From JAWLBW01 sp041687475 (lineage in GTDB: Bacteria; J088; JAWLBW01): a stretch of DNA of 9,529 nt. Shown in pieces: positions 1 to 5,136 of this stretch; the stretch's first letter is position 1, and each line of letters begins with the position of its first letter. Both the position numbers and the translations under genes were made by a program. Location of the stretch: the NCBI GenBank assembly GCA_041687475.1, contig JAWLBW010000177.1, positions 1-9,529 on the forward strand, in the 5' to 3' direction. Under the pieces are notes generated by a model. That model saw nothing but the letters and a program-made list of their open reading frames with translations, had not been told where the DNA came from and did no database searches.

Positions 1-24
1 CCGCCGATTCGGCGGGGCTTTCGT
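1..24. terminator. Edge-truncated GC hairpin, probable intrinsic terminator
   Basis: CCGCC (1-5) and GGCGG (11-15) form a perfect stem around the loop GATTC, followed by GGCTTTCG. The right arm continues as GGGGCTTT, so the left arm probably extends outside the window (expected AAAGCCCCGCC). The symmetric shape would end transcription in both directions: an unseen plus-strand gene to the left and the lipoprotein gene whose stop codon is at 71-73. Only half of the structure is visible, so this is a probable call. Confidence 0.5.
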
Positions 25-70
25 GATCTCGTAGGGATGGCTGTTTGCCGTTCTCCCCGTTTTCTCATTC

Positions 71-1816
71 TCAAGGTTCGCTGAACAGCAGGTAGCGGTT
101 GTTGAGGCGGTCGCCGACGAGCAGAAAGTCGCTGCCTGCAAAGACGCCGGCGGGTGAGTTGAATGTGCGAGCGGTGGTAGAGGCGCTTCCACCCGTGAAG
201 TTTTCCTGGCCGAGTACGTGGTCGGGTTGGGCGCCGTTGCTGGTGGGCAGCGCATTCCACACGAGAATGCGGTGGTTGCCGGTGTCGGCGACGAAGAGCT
301 GGTTGCCGTTGCCGTGCAGTTGCCGTGGGGCGTTGAGACCGTTGCGGGTGGTGGCGGCGGTGCTGCTTTCCACATCGCCCTGTCCGAGTACGAAATCGGC
401 CTCCTGGCCGTCGGCGGTGGGAAAGGTGTTCCACACGAGAATGCGGTTGTTGCCCGTGTCGGCGATAAAGAGGCGCGTGCCGTCGCTCCATACGCCGCGC
501 GGACTGTGCAGGGTGCCTGCCGTGACGCTTCCGCCGCGGTTGGCGTTACAGCTGCTCTTGCCGCTCTGGCCGAGTACGAGGTGGGCGGCGGCGCCATTGG
601 TGGTGGGTGGCTGGTTCCACACCAGTACGCGGTGGTTGTCGGTGTCGGCGACGATGAGTTTTCCCCCCGCTAGCATGACGTCTTCGGGCAGCTTGAGCCG
701 GTTCGATGCGCAGCTCGAGCCGCTTACGCCCATGGTGCTCTGGCCGACGACGACCTGGGCGGGCGCCGCCGTGGTGGCCGGTGCCTCGGAATACAGCAGA
801 ACGCGATTATTGTAGGTGTCGGCCACCGCGAAGGTTCCGTTTCGCGCCGCGATACCGTGGGGTTGCCGGTAGGCCCAGTCGCTGGTGCCGCCGTTGTTGG
901 TGGTGAAGGCTGCTTCGCCCAGTACGAAATCGGCCGTGGCCGGCCAGGTCGATGGAAGCGTGAAGTAGCCGACGACGCGATGGCTGGCAGAGTCGGGCAG
1001 GTAGAGTATACCGTTGTAGAAGAGGGGCCGCCCGCCGGGTTGCTGTATCGACTGAGCCGTGGTTTCGGTGAATACCGTCGAGGTGAAGTCGGGCCGGCCG
1101 ATGACCAGTTCGGCCGGCTGGTGGGTCGCAAGTCGTACGTACGGATAGGTCAGCGTGAGGTCGGTCGAGGCGCTGAGGCCGCCGGCATTGAAAGCCGTGG
1201 TGGAGACGGTGTTGGCGCGATCTTCCAGGTGAAGTTGGGCGCTGAAGGCGTTTCCATCGAGGTCTGTTTGCGTCGCCGTACCGTTCAGCATGACGGTAAC
1301 GGCCGTGACCGGCGTGGCGCCGCCGACCGTGCCGTTCAAGGTGATGGTGCGTGCCCCGTAAACGTTCTGGCCGTCGGTGTGGGATGCGACTTCGATAACC
1401 GGTATGTCGGACTCGACCGTGGTGAAAGACCAGCGTATCGGGGCACTGAGCGCCGCGCCGTCGGCGGCGGTCAGCCCGGCGACTTCGGCGGTGAAGGCCG
1501 TGCCCCAGGCCAGGGGGGCGTCGGGCTCGAGGCGCAGCGTGAAATTGCCGGGGTCGTAGCTGTGCGAGATTGCCACGGGGCCCTGCGGCGAGACGAGCGT
1601 TACGCTGCCTTCGGGCACCGGTTCGCGCAGCCCTTTGTTGAATGTTACCGAGGGGGTGGCGTTTACGTTCACGCCTGTCGAGCCGTTGACCGGCAGGGTC
1701 GCGACGGCCTTCAGGGCAGCGCGGCTGTTCGGCGAAGGCGAGTCGTCGTCGCCGCAGGCCGTGAGTAAGAGTGCAATCGCCAGCACCGGCGTAATTAAGA
1801 GGAACCGTAGCGTCAT
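71..1816 (-). CDS. Secreted lipoprotein with Ig-like modules and a six-blade NHL-repeat propeller
   Basis: A 581-residue protein, probably lipid-anchored and facing the periplasm or cell surface. The open frame continues upstream to an ATG at 2029. I chose the ATG at 1814-1816 because it has a GGGAG ribosome site 5 nt upstream and directly begins a lipoprotein signal: charged start, hydrophobic core (about residues 5-18), lipobox LTAC with Cys21, then GDDD. Gly at +2 does not suggest inner-membrane retention. Residues about 37-133 resemble an SbsA/Big_5 Ig-like module (ending IRWSFTTV), and about 138-225 form a second beta-rich Ig-like module. From about 235 to the end, six blades carry the NHL core (LFVADTGNHRILVW type) at residues 271, 329, 387, 449, 507 and 565, each preceded by a V[ILV]G[QER] turn. 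The last blade is degenerate (LLVGDRLNNRYLLF). Two Cys (369, 423) lie in successive blades at equivalent-looking positions. NHL propellers usually bind proteins, glycans or other ligands; no catalytic residue is evident. It is divergent from the transporter operon, and a functional link is unproven. Confidence 0.87.
   Translation of the reverse strand: MTLRFLLITPVLAIALLLTACGDDDSPSPNSRAALKAVATLPVNGSTGVNVNATPSVTFNKGLREPVPEGSVTLVSPQGPVAISHSYDPGNFTLRLEPDAPLAWGTAFTAEVAGLTAADGAALSAPIRWSFTTVESDIPVIEVASHTDGQNVYGARTITLNGTVGGATPVTAVTVMLNGTATQTDLDGNAFSAQLHLEDRANTVSTTAFNAGGLSASTDLTLTYPYVRLATHQPAELVIGRPDFTSTVFTETTAQSIQQPGGRPLFYNGILYLPDSASHRVVGYFTLPSTWPATADFVLGEAAFTTNNGGTSDWAYRQPHGIAARNGTFAVADTYNNRVLLYSEAPATTAAPAQVVVGQSTMGVSGSSCASNRLKLPEDVMLAGGKLIVADTDNHRVLVWNQPPTTNGAAAHLVLGQSGKSSCNANRGGSVTAGTLHSPRGVWSDGTRLFIADTGNNRILVWNTFPTADGQEADFVLGQGDVESSTAATTRNGLNAPRQLHGNGNQLFVADTGNHRILVWNALPTSNGAQPDHVLGQENFTGGSASTTARTFNSPAGVFAGSDFLLVGDRLNNRYLLFSEP
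83..1105 (-). repeat. In-frame NHL blade repeats within the lipoprotein gene
   Basis: Six coding repeats, period 58 codons (174 bp) with one 62-codon unit. Start-to-start distances of the core motif are 58, 58, 62, 58 and 58 residues. The fourth and fifth blades (cores at residues 449 and 507) are nearly identical in protein and clearly related in DNA, for example the repeated stretches reading ccacacgagaatgcggt near 257 and 431. The outer blades have drifted. This is protein-domain duplication, not a mobile or CRISPR repeat. Confidence 0.8.
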
Positions 1817-1821
1817 GGCAA

Positions 1822-1826
1822 CTCCC
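1822..1826 (-). promoter_or_regulatory. Ribosome binding site deciding the lipoprotein start
   Basis: GGGAG on the minus strand lies 5 nt before the ATG at 1814-1816. It favours this start over the in-frame ATG at 2029, whose extra 71 residues are Arg/Pro-rich and would bury the lipoprotein signal peptide. Confidence 0.7.
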
Positions 1827-2106
1827 GAAGCCCCCGGGTTCGTATTGCGGGCGCCCGGTAAGCGAGCGCCGGGACCGTCCGGCACGTTAAAGCAGGCGGT
1901 GTGCTGGGGGACATTCTTCCAGAATAGTCCTGTTTCATCTCGGGGGGGAAGGGGGCGTCGTCTGTCGGTGCAATCGTCTGAATGTCGTGCGGCCAGCGAG
2001 GTTGCAACATCTAACAGTCGAACTAACACGGTGCGTCAGAAGCACGGTTCCAGGTTGGTAACACGACGCGTCAATGAGCTTGTCTTTCGGGCAAGGTGCC
2101 CGGCAG

Positions 2107-2135
2107 TTGACAGCCGGTGAAAAGCCTACTAGACT
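2107..2135 (+). promoter_or_regulatory. Candidate sigma70 promoter of the transporter operon
   Basis: A perfect TTGACA -35 box (2107-2112), a 17-bp spacer and TAGACT as -10 (2130-2135, 4 of 6 consensus bases). Transcription would start near 2142 and leave a leader of roughly 90 nt before the first gene. A second -10-like TAGAAT at 2182-2187 lacks a well-spaced -35. The call rests on pattern only. Confidence 0.55.
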
Positions 2136-2143
2136 GACCAGTC
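2132..2143. promoter_or_regulatory. Possible operator: inverted repeat over the -10 and start region
   Basis: GACT-GACC-AGTC is an inverted repeat with perfect 4-bp arms that overlaps the proposed -10 and initiation site, where a repressor would block initiation. It is flanked by a direct repeat GCCGGTG at 2113-2119 and 2144-2150, 31 bp apart (about three helical turns). No regulator gene is in the window, and arms this short can arise by chance. Confidence 0.25.
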
Positions 2144-2229
2144 GCCGGTGGGGTAGTTCCATTGGTAATATCGGACGGCAATAGAATCAGGCCGTTTTCG
2201 ACACCGCTGAGTTTCCCTGGAGGAAATTT

Positions 2230-3561
2230 ATGAATAAGGGACTTATTATCGTTCTCGCTCTCGCCGCCGTTGTCGGCGTGCTCTTCGTCATGCGTCCTGC
2301 CGACGATGGTTCACAGACGGCGAAAAATGATTCGGCGCCTGCCGCGGTCGCATCTCCCGGCGTCGACATTGAGAACAAGGTACTTCGCATCGGCGCCCTG
2401 AACGACGAGAGTGGGCCGGCCGCCGCCATCGGCAAGCCCTACGCCGTCGGTAAGCGTCTGCTTGCCGCCCAGGTCAATGCGGGCGGAAGCGGCATGCTGC
2501 CCGAGGGCTGGAAGGTTGAACTGGTCGAACGCGATCATGGTTACAATCCCCAGCATTCGGTGCAGGCCTACAACGAAATCAAGGACCGGGTGCTGTTCAT
2601 CGGCACCAGCTTCGGCACGCCGAACACGCTGCCCTTGCGCGACATGCTCGAGCGCGACGGCATGGTCGCCTTTCCGGCCAGCCTTTCGTCGCAGCTTGCC
2701 GAGCATCGCCACACGCCGCCCCTCGGCACCTCGTACCTGCTTGAAGCCATGCGCGCCATGGATTTCGCCGTCGAGCACGCCGGCGCCGCCGACAAGATCA
2801 AGGCCGGCATCGTGTACCAGCAGGACGACTACGGCGCCGACGGCATCAAGGGCTGGGAGCAGGCTGCCGAACATCACGGCGTCGAAATCGTGTCGAAGCA
2901 GACGGTGGCCCCCGGCCAGACCGACTACACGGCCGTCGTGTCGGCTCTCAAGCAGGCCGGCGCCAACTATGTGCTGCTGACCACGCTGCCCAGCGCAACC
3001 GGCCCGATTCTGGGCACGGCCGCGCAGCTGCAGTACATGCCGAACTGGGTGGGTAACACCCCGGCGTGGATCGATCGTTTCTTCAGCCCCGAAGTCATTC
3101 CGGCGGCCGTGTTCACCAATTACTACTGGTCGACCGGTATTCCCTACTGGGGCGAAGAGGGCATCGAGGCCATGCCCGCGTTTCTCGAAACCTACGAGAA
3201 GCACGGCAAGGACATGTACCAGCCCGACTTCTACATTCTTGCTTCGTACGCCCAGGGCGTCGTGCAGCTCGAGGCCTTTCGCCGTGCGCTGGAAAACGGC
3301 GAGCCCAACCGCGAAGGTTACATGAAGGCCCTGCAGTCGCTCGAAGACTACAGCCCCGGCGGCATGATGCAGCCCGTCGACCTGTCGGCCTTTCCCTACG
3401 TGACCGGTACCAAGGCCCGCATACTGAAGCCCGACATGGCCAGCGGCACGTGGAAGGTGGTATCGGACTACGCCGAACCCACGGCCCTGGGTGAGACCGA
3501 GGCAGAGGCTTCGGACCACTCGCACGGCGAGGGGCACGTACAGCCGGTGAACGCGCAGTAA
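2230..3561 (+). CDS. Liv-type ABC transporter substrate-binding protein
   Basis: 443 residues; the solute receptor of the importer encoded by the following genes. The start is supported by GGAGG at 2219-2223, 6 nt before the ATG. Residues 4-21 are one hydrophobic helix after MNK, with neither a lipobox Cys nor a clear AxA cleavage site, so the protein may be held in the inner membrane by an uncleaved anchor, followed by a flexible Asp/Ala/Ser/Pro linker (22-48). The type I periplasmic-binding fold (Peripla_BP_6) begins at about residue 51 (VLRIGALNDESGP) and runs to about 415; YQQDDYGADGIKGW (196-209) is a family hallmark. The segment FTNYYWSTGIPYW (295-307) is unusually aromatic and could line the ligand cleft. 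By eye, the LivJ region that contacts the amino and carboxyl groups of leucine is not conserved, so an amino acid ligand is doubtful. The tail has a Glu/His-rich patch (SDHSHGEGH, 428-436) that might bind metal. It is the first gene of the operon, 5 bp before the ATPase gene. Family certain; ligand unknown. Confidence 0.9.
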   Translation: MNKGLIIVLALAAVVGVLFVMRPADDGSQTAKNDSAPAAVASPGVDIENKVLRIGALNDESGPAAAIGKPYAVGKRLLAAQVNAGGSGMLPEGWKVELVERDHGYNPQHSVQAYNEIKDRVLFIGTSFGTPNTLPLRDMLERDGMVAFPASLSSQLAEHRHTPPLGTSYLLEAMRAMDFAVEHAGAADKIKAGIVYQQDDYGADGIKGWEQAAEHHGVEIVSKQTVAPGQTDYTAVVSALKQAGANYVLLTTLPSATGPILGTAAQLQYMPNWVGNTPAWIDRFFSPEVIPAAVFTNYYWSTGIPYWGEEGIEAMPAFLETYEKHGKDMYQPDFYILASYAQGVVQLEAFRRALENGEPNREGYMKALQSLEDYSPGGMMQPVDLSAFPYVTGTKARILKPDMASGTWKVVSDYAEPTALGETEAEASDHSHGEGHVQPVNAQ

Positions 3562-3566
3562 GCGTC

Positions 3567-4355
3567 ATGCTGCAGGTTGCCAACCTCGAAGTGGTCTATC
3601 ACTCGGTCGTTCTCGTGCTGAGAGGCATCAGCATCGAGGTGCCCGAGAACAACATCGTCGCTCTTCTCGGCCCCAACGGGGCCGGGAAGACGACCCTTCT
3701 TCGCGCGCTTACCGGCCTGCTTCCCATTCACGAGGGAAGGGTAACCAAGGGCTCCATCCGGTGGAGCGGCGATGACATTTCCAGCCTGTCGAGCGACGGT
3801 ATCGTTCGGCGCGGCATTGCCCAGGTAATGGAGGGGCGCCGCATCTTCGCCGATCTGAGCATCGAGGAAAACCTTCTCTCCGGCGCCTACCTTCGCAACG
3901 ATCGAAGCGGGGTGCACGAAGACATCGAGCGCTTCTACGAACGTTTTCCCGTTCTCGCCGAACGGCGTCATCGCCAGGCAGGATACCTTTCAGGCGGCGA
4001 ACAGCAGATGCTGGCCATTTCTCGCTCGCTGATGTCGCGGCCCCGTCTGCTGCTGCTCGATGAGCCGTCGCTGGGGCTCTCGCCCAAGGCCCGCGAAGAC
4101 ATCATGCAGCTCATTCGTTCCATCAACGAGAGCGGCGTTGCCATACTCCTGGTCGAGCAGAACGCCTCGGTGGCCCTCGACCTCGCGCATTACGGCTACA
4201 TCGTCGAGAACGGCCGCATCGTGCTCGACGGCCCCGTCGACCAGCTGAAGCAGGATCAGGACATTCAGGAATTTTACCTGGGCTTCGGTTCGCACGGTCG
4301 GCGCAATTACCGCGACGTGAAACTCTACCGACGCCGGAAACGGTGGTTGTCCTGA
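3567..4355 (+). CDS. LivF-like ABC transporter ATP-binding protein
   Basis: 262 residues; one of two cytoplasmic ATPases powering the importer. Walker A is GPNGAGKTT (35-43, Lys41), the Q-loop is at Gln86 followed by the LivF-type MEGRRIF, the signature is LSGGEQQ (141-147), and Walker B is LLLLDEP (161-167, Glu166). The H-loop position reads VEQN, with Gln where most ABC ATPases have His; this is usual in LivF proteins. It is about 25 residues longer than E. coli LivF because of a basic tail (GRRNYRDVKLYRRRKRWLS type), a feature of one LivF subgroup. The start lies 5 bp after the binding-protein stop with only a weak ribosome site, so translational coupling is likely. It ends 1 bp before the next ATG. 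The substrate need not be an amino acid despite the family name. Confidence 0.92.
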   Translation: MLQVANLEVVYHSVVLVLRGISIEVPENNIVALLGPNGAGKTTLLRALTGLLPIHEGRVTKGSIRWSGDDISSLSSDGIVRRGIAQVMEGRRIFADLSIEENLLSGAYLRNDRSGVHEDIERFYERFPVLAERRHRQAGYLSGGEQQMLAISRSLMSRPRLLLLDEPSLGLSPKAREDIMQLIRSINESGVAILLVEQNASVALDLAHYGYIVENGRIVLDGPVDQLKQDQDIQEFYLGFGSHGRRNYRDVKLYRRRKRWLS

Positions 4356-4356
4356 T

Positions 4357-5136
4357 ATGGCGCAACTCGAAATCGATCGTATTACCCTCAGCTTCTCGGG
4401 CATTCGCGCGCTCAACGACATTTCCCTTCGGGTAGAAGAGGGCGCGCTCGTGGCCGTCATCGGACCGAACGGCGCCGGCAAAACGTCGCTGTTCAACTGC
4501 ATCTCGGGGCTTTACCGCCCAGACGTGGGCAGCCTTACCTTCGACGGCGCCGATCTGACGAAGCTTACGCCCCACCGCATCGCCGGCATGGGCGTGGCAC
4601 GCATGTTTCAGAACCTGGCCCTGTTCGAACACCTGACGGTGCTCGATAACCTGCTGGTCGGCCGCCATCATCTTTACCGCAGCAACTGGCTGGGAAACAT
4701 ACTCTGGTCGCCGACGACGAAGAAAGAGGAAGTGGCCCACAGGCGGCGCGTCGAGGAAATCATCGACTTTCTCGATCTCGAGCGCTACCGACTCATGCCG
4801 GTCGGTATTCTGCCTTACGGCGTGCGCAAGCGCATCGAGCTTGGAAGGGCGCTCTGCATGGACCCCAAACTTCTACTTCTCGACGAACCTGCCGCCGGTC
4901 TCAATCAGGAAGAAACCGAGGAGCTTGCCCGTTACCTGCTCGACATTCGCGCCGATCTGGGCGTGACCCAGATTCTCATCGAGCACGAGCTCGGGTTCGT
5001 GATGGACCTTGCCGAACGGGTGGCCGTATTCGACTTCGGCACCAAGATTGCCGACGGTACGCCCGACGAAGTGCGCAGGGACCCGCGCGTCATCGAAGCC
5101 TACATCGGACACTCGCACGCAGAGGCGGCATCATGA
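4357..5136 (+). CDS. LivG-like ABC transporter ATP-binding protein
   Basis: 259 residues; the second ATPase, expected to pair with the LivF-like protein under the LivH/LivM permeases. Walker A GPNGAGKTS (36-44, Lys42), Q-loop Gln85 in MFQN, Walker B LLLLDEP (172-178, Glu177) followed by the LivG-type AAGLN, and H-loop His210 in IEHE are all intact. The signature is degenerate: LPYGVRK (152-158) instead of LSGGQ, a known trait of LivG/BraF proteins. An insert of about 20 residues after GRHH (roughly 105-125) is also typical of this family. The ribosome site is weak and the gene starts 1 bp after the previous stop. Its stop overlaps the next start (ATGA at 5133-5136), which ties expression of the transporter to the ligase. 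Confidence 0.92.
   Translation: MAQLEIDRITLSFSGIRALNDISLRVEEGALVAVIGPNGAGKTSLFNCISGLYRPDVGSLTFDGADLTKLTPHRIAGMGVARMFQNLALFEHLTVLDNLLVGRHHLYRSNWLGNILWSPTTKKEEVAHRRRVEEIIDFLDLERYRLMPVGILPYGVRKRIELGRALCMDPKLLLLDEPAAGLNQEETEELARYLLDIRADLGVTQILIEHELGFVMDLAERVAVFDFGTKIADGTPDEVRRDPRVIEAYIGHSHAEAAS

Larger units (their letters stand above)
1817..2229. other. Divergent intergenic region
   Basis: 413 bp between two divergent genes. The right part holds a plus-strand promoter (see 2107-2135). For the minus-strand gene I find no convincing -35/-10 pair. Other short patterns seen: a 5-bp inverted repeat ATTCT-TCC-AGAAT (1913-1925), G-rich runs around 1940-1955, an 8-bp palindrome GTTGCAAC (2001-2008), and CTAACA twice, 12 bp apart (2011-2016, 2023-2028). 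The open frame running through 1817-2029 is most likely an upstream untranslated stretch. No tRNA or conserved riboswitch is recognisable. Confidence 0.6.

Noticed and set aside
83..1105. Regular DNA repeats that could suggest a CRISPR-like or satellite array
   Set aside because: The repeats are in frame, 174 bp long, imperfect and encode NHL blades.
857..1768. Plus-strand open frame opposite the NHL lipoprotein
   Set aside because: Arg/Gly-rich shadow with no domain; the opposite strand has lipobox, Ig-like modules and NHL blades.
1939..1955. G-rich runs as a possible G-quadruplex
   Set aside because: Only two long G runs are close together; four are needed for a convincing intramolecular quadruplex.
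1817..2029. 71-residue N-terminal extension of the lipoprotein from the ATG at 2029
   Set aside because: Arg/Pro-rich, no family resemblance, and it would place the signal peptide internally; the ATG at 1814-1816 has a good ribosome site.
2311..3537. Antisense open frame (about 408 codons) opposite the binding-protein gene
   Set aside because: Gly/Val/His-rich composition without domains; the sense strand is a clear Peripla_BP_6 protein.
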